Shown: piece by piece, positions 1 through 5,599 of the stretch
Position numbering within the stretch: the stretch's first letter is position 1
Layout: every line of letters starts with the position of its first letter
Assembly (NCBI GenBank): GCA_002470135.1
Contig: DKNC01000051.1
Location: 1-5,921, forward strand
DNA from: Actinobacteria bacterium UBA7398
Lineage (GTDB): Bacteria > Actinomycetota > Actinomycetes > Nanopelagicales > Nanopelagicaceae
Reading direction: 5' to 3'
DNA length: 5,921 nucleotides
Position numbers and translations under genes: made by a program
The notes under the pieces: generated by a model
Database searches by the model: none
What the model was told of the DNA's origin: nothing
Seen by the model: the letters and a program-made list of their open reading frames with translations, nothing else

Positions 1-33
1 AAAATGTTACCTAAATTAACGCACCAGTAATAT

Positions 34-53
34 AAAAATATTTTTAAATATTT
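34..53. repeat. AT-only palindromic repeat over the MFS stop codon
   Basis: The octamer AAATATTT occurs twice, at 36-43 and 46-53, with a period of 10 bp. Positions 34-45 also form a perfect 12-bp palindrome (AAAAATATTTTT). The block covers the TAA stop of the minus-strand transporter. An AT-only stem is weak, so it is not a convincing intrinsic terminator. It may simply be AT-rich flanking DNA. The rest of 1-43 holds no gene I can support. Confidence 0.4.
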
Positions 54-1219
54 CCCGATTTTTGACGTTTTTTCGCCGCTTCGACGGCAAATTCGTTGCT
101 TCTAACATCGTAGCGACGAAACGTTGGCATCGCCGCTGAAATTGAAAATACAAAGGCGATACATAACATGCCGCCACCAACAACCGATGTTCTTAAAGAA
201 GTTGCGGCTGCCATTCCACCGGCTCTTGCCTGTCCGCCAAGTGGTCCAACTGAGTAAGAAAGCAATTCAATGCCGGCCATTCGTCCGCGAAGTTCATCTG
301 GAATGGATTGATTCCAAATGGCGGCTCGGAAAAGTGCGCTGACCATATCGGATGCGCCAGCTAACACTAAGAATAATAAGATTACCGGTAGCGAATTTGT
401 CACGCCCGCTAACGTTATTGCCACCCCCCAACCAAGTGCCGCAATTGCAATTGCGCGACCGTGGTGCGGATAGTTTCTGATCCAACCACTTGTTAAAGTA
501 ATTAGAGTTGCGCCAATCGTTCCGGCGGCATAGAAGAATCCGAGCGCCCAAGGCGCGCCAACTTGGTCGGCCCAAAACGGGAAGAGCGCGGTTGGCATCG
601 CAAAGAACATGGCTGCTAAATCGACCAGGTATGTTCCGAGCAAATCTTTCCGATTGACGGCGTATCGGAGCCCCTCCACCAAACTTGCAAATGAAGGTGG
701 TGCTGCGTTGGCGGAAGGCGGAATATTTCGAACTTTATATAAGAAAATTAGCGCGATTACGAAGGTAATTACATCGATTAGATAGCCATAGGTGGCGCCG
801 TAGTTGGAAATGACGATTCCAGCGACCGCAGGAGCCACAATTACCCCAAATTGCCCGCGTAAACTCATTAAAGCGCTAGCGCTGGGCAGATCATCATGGC
901 TGACGATTCTGGGCAAGATTGCATCCATGCTGGGGCGTTGCAACCCATTAAGTGCGGCGAAAGTGCCGGCCACGATGTAGATGAGCACCAAATTCGGGTT
1001 CGGCAACAAGGAATTGCCCAGTAGAAGTAAAGTCATTATCAGCGCCGCAAACTCGGTTGCCCAAACCATTTTCTTTCGGTCAACTGCATCGGCTAAGACA
1101 CCACCGTAGAGTCCGAAAACGATTAACGGCACAAGTTCAACAACGCCCATTAGCCCGACTGCTAAAAAGGAATGGGTAATCTCTTTAATCTGAAATGGGA
1201 GCGTTACATAAGTAATCAT
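44..1219 (-). CDS. MFS transporter, probable exporter (EntS-like), true start probably upstream
   Basis: This is a polytopic inner-membrane protein of the major facilitator superfamily, closest in style to the MFS_3 / EntS-like exporters; the substrate is unknown. From the first ATG (391 aa) it has many hydrophobic segments. Motif A lies after the second helix at residues 36-50 (GLYGGVLADAVDRKK), and the cytoplasmic loop PDELRGRMAG lies at 307-316. The C-terminus is short and basic. The ATG at 1219 is the first ATG/GTG/TTG in the open frame but falls inside the expected first helix. The frame stays open upstream with a family-like sequence (SPLRKYRDFRNLW, then SAGLVTHFGS). The nearest in-frame stop is a TAG at 1349-1351. 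Candidate starts are an ATT at 1310-1312, which shares one base with the panB stop, or a CTG at 1280-1282. A full-length product would be about 412-422 aa. It follows panB on the same strand and is probably co-transcribed; a link to pantothenate is only positional. Confidence 0.88.
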   Translation of the reverse strand: MITYVTLPFQIKEITHSFLAVGLMGVVELVPLIVFGLYGGVLADAVDRKKMVWATEFAALIMTLLLLGNSLLPNPNLVLIYIVAGTFAALNGLQRPSMDAILPRIVSHDDLPSASALMSLRGQFGVIVAPAVAGIVISNYGATYGYLIDVITFVIALIFLYKVRNIPPSANAAPPSFASLVEGLRYAVNRKDLLGTYLVDLAAMFFAMPTALFPFWADQVGAPWALGFFYAAGTIGATLITLTSGWIRNYPHHGRAIAIAALGWGVAITLAGVTNSLPVILLFLVLAGASDMVSALFRAAIWNQSIPDELRGRMAGIELLSYSVGPLGGQARAGGMAAATSLRTSVVGGGMLCIAFVFSISAAMPTFRRYDVRSNEFAVEAAKKRQKSGNI

Positions 1220-1307
1220 CGAGCCAAAATGGGTTACTAAACCGGCACTCCATAGGTTTCGGAAATCGCGATATTTTCGCAGTGGCGAAGTATCTATGGC
1301 GAATTTT

Positions 1308-2102
1308 TTAATGAAAGGTTTCTTTCTCTCCCGGGAAGGTTCCTGATTCTACGTCCCCTATCCATTCTGTAACGGCTGCGCTCATATCTTGACGAAGATT
1401 TCGATATGCCCGGGAAAATTTTGGTGGGTTTACCGTGATCCCCATTAAGTCAGTCCAGACTAATACTTGCGCATCACAATCTTTGCCGGCACCAATTCCA
1501 ATAGTAGGAATGGATAATTCCGCGGTTATTTGCGCAGCTAATTCTGCTGGGATCAACTCAAGGACTATCGCAAAACAACCCGCAGCTTGAATTGCTTTTG
1601 CATCTGCAAGAATTTTTGCACCATCACCATTTCGACCTTGCACTTTAAAACCACCGAGCGCGTTTACTGATTGCGGGGTCATACCAAGATGGCCCATTAC
1701 TGGTATTCCAGCGGCCACCAAAGTTTTTATCTGCTCCGTAACTCGGGCGCCACCCTCGAGTTTTACGGCGTGAGTTTTTGCTTCCTTGAGGAACCTAATT
1801 GAAGTAGATAACGCTAATTCGGGGCTCGCCTCATAGGAACCAAACGGCAGGTCAGCAACAACTAATGCTTTTTCTGAGCCACGAACTACAGCGCGGGCCA
1901 GTGGAATTAATTCATCGACAGTTACCGGAATCGTGTTCTCCTCACCAAGGAAATTATTTCCGGCGCTATCACCAACTAAGAGGAGTGGTATGCCAGCGCC
2001 ATCAAAAATCGAAGCGGTCATAGATTCGTAAGCAGTGAGCATCGCCCACTTCTTCCCGCCCTTTTTCCAGGCGGCTAAATCGGCAATCGTGTAACGGCTC
2101 AT
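1308..2102 (-). CDS. panB: 3-methyl-2-oxobutanoate hydroxymethyltransferase (ketopantoate hydroxymethyltransferase)
   Basis: PanB transfers a hydroxymethyl group from 5,10-methylene-tetrahydrofolate to 2-oxoisovalerate to make ketopantoate, the first committed step of pantothenate and CoA synthesis, in the cytoplasm. The 264-aa product has the family's usual length and motifs in order: MLTAYESMTA (21-30), VGDSAGNNFLG (43-53, metal ligand D45), ADLPFGSYEASP (D84), VKLEGG (113-118), VMGHLGMTPQ (135-144), GGFKVQGR (150-157), the catalytic Glu in LELIP (E182) and PTIGIGAG (199-206). The key residues expected from the E. coli enzyme are present. I chose ATG at 2102 over the TTG at 2105 because AAGGGAA lies 6 nt upstream of the ATG. 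It diverges from nadE, and its stop codon abuts the extended frame of the downstream MFS gene, suggesting a two-gene operon. Its codon usage looks like that of its neighbours. Confidence 0.96.
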   Translation of the reverse strand: MSRYTIADLAAWKKGGKKWAMLTAYESMTASIFDGAGIPLLLVGDSAGNNFLGEENTIPVTVDELIPLARAVVRGSEKALVVADLPFGSYEASPELALSTSIRFLKEAKTHAVKLEGGARVTEQIKTLVAAGIPVMGHLGMTPQSVNALGGFKVQGRNGDGAKILADAKAIQAAGCFAIVLELIPAELAAQITAELSIPTIGIGAGKDCDAQVLVWTDLMGITVNPPKFSRAYRNLRQDMSAAVTEWIGDVESGTFPGEKETFH

Positions 2103-2108
2103 CAAAAA

Positions 2109-2115
2109 TTCCCTT
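2109..2115 (-). promoter_or_regulatory. panB ribosome binding site
   Basis: On the minus strand AAGGGAA lies 6 nt upstream of the ATG at 2102. It is the clearest Shine-Dalgarno in the window, and it decides the panB start in favour of the ATG over the adjacent in-frame TTG. Confidence 0.7.
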
Positions 2116-2163
2116 CATCCTCGAGGCCGAAATGGTCCCCGGGTTTATGGAACGTGCGGATTA

Positions 2164-2192
2164 ATTGTATCGAGATACTCTTGAACGGTGAA
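2164..2192 (-). promoter_or_regulatory. putative panB promoter (sigma70-like)
   Basis: On the minus strand a -35-like TTCACC (2192-2187) is followed after 17 bp by TACAAT (2169-2164), a five-of-six match to TATAAT. This predicts a start near 2157 and a leader of about 55 nt. The -35 overlaps the nadE GTG start, so transcription of panB and nadE may interfere. The call rests on visual matching only. Confidence 0.5.
2167..2178. repeat. short inverted repeat between panB and nadE, possible operator
   Basis: GTATC (2167-2171) and GATAC (2174-2178) are exact inverted copies separated by two bases. The repeat overlaps the panB -10 on one side and a weak nadE -10 candidate (GATACT, 2174-2179) on the other, so a bound protein could affect both. 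It is short enough to arise by chance. Confidence 0.3.
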
Positions 2193-3888
2193 TACCGCGA
2201 TCGGACCGATTCGAATTGGGTTAGCCCAAGTCAACCCGACCGTTGGCGACCTATCGGGAAATCGCGAGTTAATTCTTAAATTCGCTCGTCATGCAAAATC
2301 GGGCGGTGCTCATATTCTGCTCTTCCCGGAGATGGTTCTAACTGGATATCCAGTTGAAGATTTAGCGATGCGTCCCTCATTCCGAGATGGTTCGCGCCGT
2401 GCAATTAATGAGTTGGCGCTCGCGCTAGCTGAGTCCGAATTTGAAGATTTAGTTTCAGTCGTTGGGTATTTAGATGAAAGTGAGAGCGGATCTCCGCAGA
2501 ACGCAATAGCCATCATTTATCGCGGTGAGATTAAAGCGAGATATATAAAGCACCATCTCCCAAATTATGGCGTCTTTGATGAGTTCCGAAACTTCACTCC
2601 AGGAAATACTTCGTTAATCGTCAGAATTCATGGCATCGATGTTGGTTTTGCAATCTGCGAAGATATCTGGCAAGACGGTGGCCCAGTTGCGGAATTAGCT
2701 AACCGAGGCGCTGGTTTATTGTTGGTGCCAAATGGCAGTCCTTTTGAAAAGGCTAAAGATGATAAAAGATTGGAACTAGCTAGTCGCCGAGCCCGCGAAG
2801 TTGGTGCGCCACTTGTTTATGTAAATATGGTTGGCGGCCAAGATGATTTAGTTTTCGACGGTGATTCCATAGTTGTAGATGCTGGTGGAAAATTGATCGC
2901 GCGGTCACCACAATTTGTGGAGGGTTTAGCGCTGGTAGATCTCGAGGCGCGGTTGGGCTCGGCTGATCCGGATTTCGTAATCACCGATATTCCAATTGCA
3001 AAGTATGAAAAATTAAAAATTGGCAAAATTGATGCACTCGATACTTATGGCGAAATTTGGGAAGCCTTAGTTTTAGGGCTAAAAGATTATGTAACTAAAA
3101 ATGGCTTTAAGAGCGTTGCCCTTGGACTTTCGGGTGGCATTGATTCCGCGCTAGTTGCAGTGATTGCAGTTGATGCCCTTGGTCCGCAGGCTGTCCACGC
3201 GATTGCCTTACCGAGTCGTTATTCCTCAACTCACTCGCTAGAGGATGCGCTGGCGTTAGCGTTAAACACCGGATTGAACTATCGAGTGATTTCGATCGAG
3301 CCTATGGTTACTGCCTATTTGAACTCGATAAATCTTGATGGGTTAGCGGAAGAGAATTTGCAAGCGCGAGTTCGCGGTACCACCTTGATGGGGCTATCGA
3401 ATCAAGAGGGTCATTTAATTTTGGCAACCGGAAATAAATCTGAGTTAGCGGTTGGGTACTCCACTCTTTATGGCGACGCAGTTGGCGGCTTTGCTCCGAT
3501 TAAAGATATCTTTAAAGTAGATGTTTGGAACCTCGCTAAATGGCGAAATGATCAAGCGATTAAACGCGGTGAAACCCCACCGATTCCAACTAACTCAATT
3601 TCGAAAGAACCGAGCGCCGAACTTCGTCCGGGACAGAAAGATTCTGATTCGCTCCCGGAATACCCAATCCTCGACCAAATTCTCGCAATCTATATTGAGA
3701 AAGCTGGCAGCGTGGATGCAATCGTTGCGGCTGGATTCGATCGGGCTTTAGCGGAGAAAGTAATCTTGATGGTCGATCGCGCAGAATTTAAACGACGCCA
3801 ATATCCACCTGGGCCAAAAGTTACTTCGTTAGCATTTGGAAAAGACCGCAGATTGCCGATGACTTCGCATTGGCGGGAATCTCGTTAA
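2188..3888 (+). CDS. nadE: glutamine-dependent NAD+ synthetase
   Basis: The enzyme adenylates nicotinic acid adenine dinucleotide and amidates it to NAD+, using ammonia released from glutamine; this is the last step of NAD synthesis and is cytoplasmic. The 566-aa product has both domains. The N-terminal nitrilase-type glutaminase (about 8-265) shows the Glu-Lys-Cys triad: E48 in LLFPEMVLTGYP, K121 in YIKHHLPNYGVFDE and C157 in FAICEDIW. The C-terminal synthetase (about 285-566) shows the pyrophosphate-binding SGGIDS (315-320), TGNKSE (414-419), YGDAVGGFAPIKD and a late PPIPTNSISKEPSAELRPGQ segment. The start is a GTG. Translation from it begins just ahead of the conserved IGLAQVNPTVGDL, which fits the family N-terminus. 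There is no good Shine-Dalgarno, so a leaderless or weakly led message is possible. A perfect hairpin begins at its stop codon. Confidence 0.97.
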   Translation: MNTAIGPIRIGLAQVNPTVGDLSGNRELILKFARHAKSGGAHILLFPEMVLTGYPVEDLAMRPSFRDGSRRAINELALALAESEFEDLVSVVGYLDESESGSPQNAIAIIYRGEIKARYIKHHLPNYGVFDEFRNFTPGNTSLIVRIHGIDVGFAICEDIWQDGGPVAELANRGAGLLLVPNGSPFEKAKDDKRLELASRRAREVGAPLVYVNMVGGQDDLVFDGDSIVVDAGGKLIARSPQFVEGLALVDLEARLGSADPDFVITDIPIAKYEKLKIGKIDALDTYGEIWEALVLGLKDYVTKNGFKSVALGLSGGIDSALVAVIAVDALGPQAVHAIALPSRYSSTHSLEDALALALNTGLNYRVISIEPMVTAYLNSINLDGLAEENLQARVRGTTLMGLSNQEGHLILATGNKSELAVGYSTLYGDAVGGFAPIKDIFKVDVWNLAKWRNDQAIKRGETPPIPTNSISKEPSAELRPGQKDSDSLPEYPILDQILAIYIEKAGSVDAIVAAGFDRALAEKVILMVDRAEFKRRQYPPGPKVTSLAFGKDRRLPMTSHWRESR

Positions 3889-3909
3889 CTTGCGAATCGT
3901 TCGCAAGTT
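3887..3909. repeat. perfect 10-bp-stem inverted repeat at the nadE stop
   Basis: AACTTGCGAA (3887-3896) and TTCGCAAGTT (3900-3909) are exact reverse complements around a TCG loop. The left arm starts inside the nadE TAA. No T-run follows on either strand, so it is not a canonical intrinsic terminator. It could stabilise or end the nadE message by another route. It could also be an operator, since its right arm touches the -35 of the next promoter (TTGCTG, 3908-3913). The inverted repeat is certain; the role is not. Confidence 0.6.
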
Positions 3910-3935
3910 GCTGATATAAAAACCTTCGCTAAAAT
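3908..3935 (+). promoter_or_regulatory. putative promoter for a leaderless small gene
   Basis: TTGCTG (3908-3913) and TAAAAT (3930-3935) are 16 bp apart. The -10 ends 6 nt before the ATG at 3942, so the expected transcription start falls on or next to the A of the ATG. That is the classic geometry of a leaderless transcript, common in Actinobacteria. The -35 overlaps the end of the hairpin at 3887-3909. Confidence 0.5.
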
Positions 3936-3941
3936 TATGCC

Positions 3942-4086
3942 ATGTTGAAAATCGTTACGTGGTTCTTTACTCGCCGCATTGTGATCGATCTTCATCGCGC
4001 TAATTCTTGCGCTTGCTAATTTCTTAGATTTGCCAACCTGGTGGTTGCGCACCGTTATCTCAAAGCTCTCCGCATACTTAAATTAA
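3942..4086 (+). pseudogene. small membrane protein gene interrupted by a +1 frameshift
   Basis: An ATG at 3942 opens a frame that begins MLKIVTWFFTRRIVI and as it stands ends at a TAA (4017-4019) after 25 residues. The +1 frame carries a strongly hydrophobic stretch, FIALILALANFLDLPTWWL, then RTVISKLSAYLN and a TAA at 4084-4086. That frame has no start codon of its own and has a TGA at 3982-3984, so it looks like the continuation. The junction is a tandem GATCGATC (3983-3990). With one GATC copy the two halves join into a 46-aa protein with a basic N-terminus, one or two membrane helices and a short polar tail. I do not recognise the family. It could be a recently broken gene, an assembly or sequencing error, or a genuine recoding site. 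The upstream promoter supports a real gene here. It lies between nadE and cysK, on their strand. Confidence 0.5.
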
Positions 4087-4108
4087 AATCCCAAAATCCT
4101 AAAATTCT
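4085..4108 (+). repeat. three tandem AAAATCCY octamers upstream of cysK
   Basis: AAAATCCC (4085-4092), AAAATCCT (4093-4100) and AAAATTCT (4101-4108) run head to tail. The phase continues with a degenerate AGAATTGG (4109-4116) and AAAATCAT (4117-4124), the last including the first two bases of the cysK ATG. The series begins within the stop codon of the small gene. It may be a direct-repeat binding site or a slippage product. Confidence 0.55.
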
Positions 4109-4114
4109 AGAATT
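4103..4114. promoter_or_regulatory. 12-bp perfect palindrome before cysK, candidate operator
   Basis: AATTCTAGAATT is an exact palindrome ending 8 bp before the cysK ATG. It contains a -10-like TAGAAT (4108-4113) and follows a TAAAAT (4100-4105), so a bound dimer would block either promoter. Regulation of cysteine synthesis would be a natural role. I do not recognise the motif as the site of a named regulator. Confidence 0.4.
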
Positions 4115-4122
4115 GGAAAATC

Positions 4123-5055
4123 ATGAAGGTTTACAACGACATTACAGAAATATATGGAAACACCCCACTAGTAAGACTTAATCGCATGATGGATGGGGCC
4201 GCAGCTACCGTTTATGCGAAGTTGGAATTTTATAATCCAACCAGCACTGTGAAAGATCGGCTTGCAATTGCGATGGTTGATGCTGCCGAAAAGAGCGGTG
4301 CGTTAAAGCCAGGCGGCACAATTGTTGAGGCGACATCCGGCAATACCGGAATAGCGCTAGCAATGGTCGGTGCAGCGCGTGGCTACAAAACCATTTTGAC
4401 GATGCCAGATTCGATGTCGAAAGAGCGACGTACCTTATTAAAGGCTTTTGGCGCGGAGTTGGTTTTAACGCCAGCAAAAGATGGAATGCGCGGTGCGGTC
4501 GCCAAATCGGAAGAACTTGGCGCAAACGGCGCAGTATTAGTAAGACAATTTGAGAACGAAGCTGGTCCGGAGATTCACCGAAAAACAACGGGCACTGAAA
4601 TTTGGCGCGACCTTGATGGCAAGGTAGATGCGGTCGTTGCGGGAATTGGAACTGGCGGCACGATAACTGGGGTTGGCCAATATCTGCGTGAGAAAAATCC
4701 AGATATCAAAATATTCGCAGTCGAACCATTTGCTTCGCCAATTTTAAATGGCGGCGCACCTGGTGGGCATCCGATTCAAGGAATTGGGCCGAACTTCATT
4801 CCGCAAGTATTAGATACCAAAATTTATAACGAAGTCTTAGATGCCACGGCTGACGATGCTGTGAAATATGCGCGCCGCGCTGCAACCGAAGAAGGAATTT
4901 TAGCTGGCATATCTTCGGGGGCTGCGCTTTGGGCAACATCTGAAATAGCAAAACGTCCAGAATTTGCCGGTAAAACTATTGTGGTAATAATTCCATCATT
5001 TGGCGAGCGTTACCTTTCTACAATTCTTTATCAAGATTTAATGGATGCGCAATGA
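4123..5055 (+). CDS. cysK: O-acetylserine sulfhydrylase (cysteine synthase A)
   Basis: CysK is a cytoplasmic fold-type II PLP enzyme that makes cysteine from O-acetylserine and sulfide. The 310-aa product is full length. It shows the PLP Schiff-base lysine K44 in NPTSTVKDR, the substrate loop TSGNTG (71-76), the PLP-phosphate loop GTGGT (176-180), GISSGAA (262-268) with the serine that contacts the PLP ring nitrogen, and PSFGERYLST (291-300) near the C-terminus. The N-terminal ITEIYGNTPLVRLNR is also characteristic. A weak GGAA lies 4 nt before the ATG, and -10-like hexamers lie close upstream, so the 5' leader is probably very short. The stop overlaps the cysE start (ATGA), which suggests translational coupling of the two cysteine genes. 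A cystathionine beta-synthase assignment is less likely because there is no CBS domain and the cysE partner is adjacent. Confidence 0.96.
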   Translation: MKVYNDITEIYGNTPLVRLNRMMDGAAATVYAKLEFYNPTSTVKDRLAIAMVDAAEKSGALKPGGTIVEATSGNTGIALAMVGAARGYKTILTMPDSMSKERRTLLKAFGAELVLTPAKDGMRGAVAKSEELGANGAVLVRQFENEAGPEIHRKTTGTEIWRDLDGKVDAVVAGIGTGGTITGVGQYLREKNPDIKIFAVEPFASPILNGGAPGGHPIQGIGPNFIPQVLDTKIYNEVLDATADDAVKYARRAATEEGILAGISSGAALWATSEIAKRPEFAGKTIVVIIPSFGERYLSTILYQDLMDAQ

Positions 5056-5564
5056 GATTTCTAAAGAATGTTATTGAAGATATTGATGTTGCGTTAACTC
5101 GCGACCCGGCAGCGCGTAATCGAGTAGAGGTGGCGCTTGCATATCCAGGCGTGCATGCACTTTGGGCGCATCGTGTTTCACATTTTCTCTGGAACCACCG
5201 ACTCAAATTAATCGCACGCGTTCTATCTAATTGGTCAAGAAGTGCAACCGGAATTGAGATTCATCCTGGTGCAAAAATTGGGCGACGATTTTTTATTGAT
5301 CACGGCATGGGCGTTGTAATCGGGGAGAGTGCCATCATCGGTGATGATGTAATGCTTTATCACGATGTAACGATCGGAGCCCGTGGTTATGATTTGGGTA
5401 AGCGCCACCCAACCTTGAAAAACGATGTAATTGTTGGAGCTGGCGCAAGAATCCTTGGCAATATAACGATCGGCGAACATGCGGTAATTAGCGCTAATTC
5501 GGTGATCTTGAAGGATGTAGCCGCTCGTAGCGAGCGGGATGCTTCCGAACTTTTTATGATTTAA
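5052..5564 (+). CDS. cysE: serine O-acetyltransferase (EpsC-type short form)
   Basis: CysE acetylates serine with acetyl-CoA to give O-acetylserine, the substrate of the upstream CysK. The 170-aa product is a short-form serine acetyltransferase. A brief helical N-terminus (RDPAARNRVEVALAYPGVHALWAHR, split here as RDPAARNRVEV at 18-28 and YPGVHALWAHR at 31-41) precedes a left-handed beta-helix of hexapeptide repeats from about residue 66. Active-site residues are visible as D83-H84 in FFIDHGMGVVIGE and H104 in MLYHDVTIGARG, where most relatives have YHGVTLGG. KRHPTL (117-122) is also conserved. The last repeat ends VILKDVA, and the usual GxPA segment is replaced by a short tail ending SELFMI with a C-terminal Ile. 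I checked the other two frames after DVA and both stop at once, so this is not an obvious frameshift. The start overlaps the cysK stop as ATGA. Confidence 0.95.
   Translation: MRFLKNVIEDIDVALTRDPAARNRVEVALAYPGVHALWAHRVSHFLWNHRLKLIARVLSNWSRSATGIEIHPGAKIGRRFFIDHGMGVVIGESAIIGDDVMLYHDVTIGARGYDLGKRHPTLKNDVIVGAGARILGNITIGEHAVISANSVILKDVAARSERDASELFMI
5521..5537. repeat. GC-rich hairpin inside the cysE tail coding region
   Basis: CCGCTCG (5521-5527) and CGAGCGG (5531-5537) are exact inverted copies around TAG. The DNA encodes AARSERD of the CysE tail. A run of five T follows only 13 nt later (5551-5555), so this is at best a poor intrinsic terminator. It may end or attenuate the cysK-cysE message before glnA. 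Confidence 0.4.
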
Positions 5565-5576
5565 CATGGTTGTAAC
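5561..5576 (+). promoter_or_regulatory. candidate GlnR-type box upstream of the glnA2-like gene
   Basis: TTAAC (5561-5565), six bases, then GTAAC (5572-5576) fits the actinobacterial GlnR pattern gTnAC-n6-GnAAC. It lies in front of a glutamine synthetase gene, the classic GlnR target, and overlaps the cysE stop. Only one pair of half-sites is seen, and characterised sites often have two pairs. The match is short and not scored statistically. Confidence 0.35.
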
Positions 5577-5583
5577 GCGGCTT

Positions 5584-5592
5584 TGGCATTAT
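5584..5592 (+). promoter_or_regulatory. putative extended -10 of the glnA2-like gene
   Basis: TGG followed by CATTAT (5587-5592) resembles an extended -10 element. It ends 7 nt before the ATG at 5600, again the spacing expected of a leaderless message. No convincing -35 is visible. If this promoter is real, the in-frame ATG at 5591 lies inside it and would not be transcribed. Confidence 0.35.
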
Positions 5593-5599
5593 GGCTGCC

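Noticed and set aside
1..30. Frame 1 reads KMLPKLTHQ and stops at 28-30, which could be the 3' end of a plus-strand gene entering from the left.
   Set aside because: Ten codons are too few to support a gene, and chance open frames of this length are common.
124..575. Open frames on both strands within the MFS gene (72 and 93 codons).
   Set aside because: They overlap the conserved MFS frame, and their compositions look like shadows.
3887..3909. The hairpin GCGAA-TCG-TTCGC as a LexA/SOS box.
   Set aside because: The Gram-positive and mycobacterial boxes need GAAC-N4-GTTC spacing. Here the centre is three bases and the half-sites do not fit.
4205..4588. A 127-codon open frame antisense to cysK.
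   Set aside because: It lies wholly inside a strongly conserved cysK. Its product is rich in Ser, Arg, Leu and His with no recognisable domain, as expected of a shadow frame.
5521..5555. A standard Rho-independent terminator formed by the cysE hairpin and the T-run.
   Set aside because: The T-run starts 13 nt after the stem and still lies within the coding sequence, too far for the usual arrangement.
5515..5564. A frameshift at the end of cysE that hides a normal C-terminus.
   Set aside because: Both other frames hit stop codons at once and neither encodes a GxPA-like continuation, so the short tail appears genuine.
5235..5567. A 110-codon open frame antisense to cysE.
   Set aside because: It is the mirror of the hexapeptide-repeat coding region, with no recognisable domain or clear ribosome binding site.
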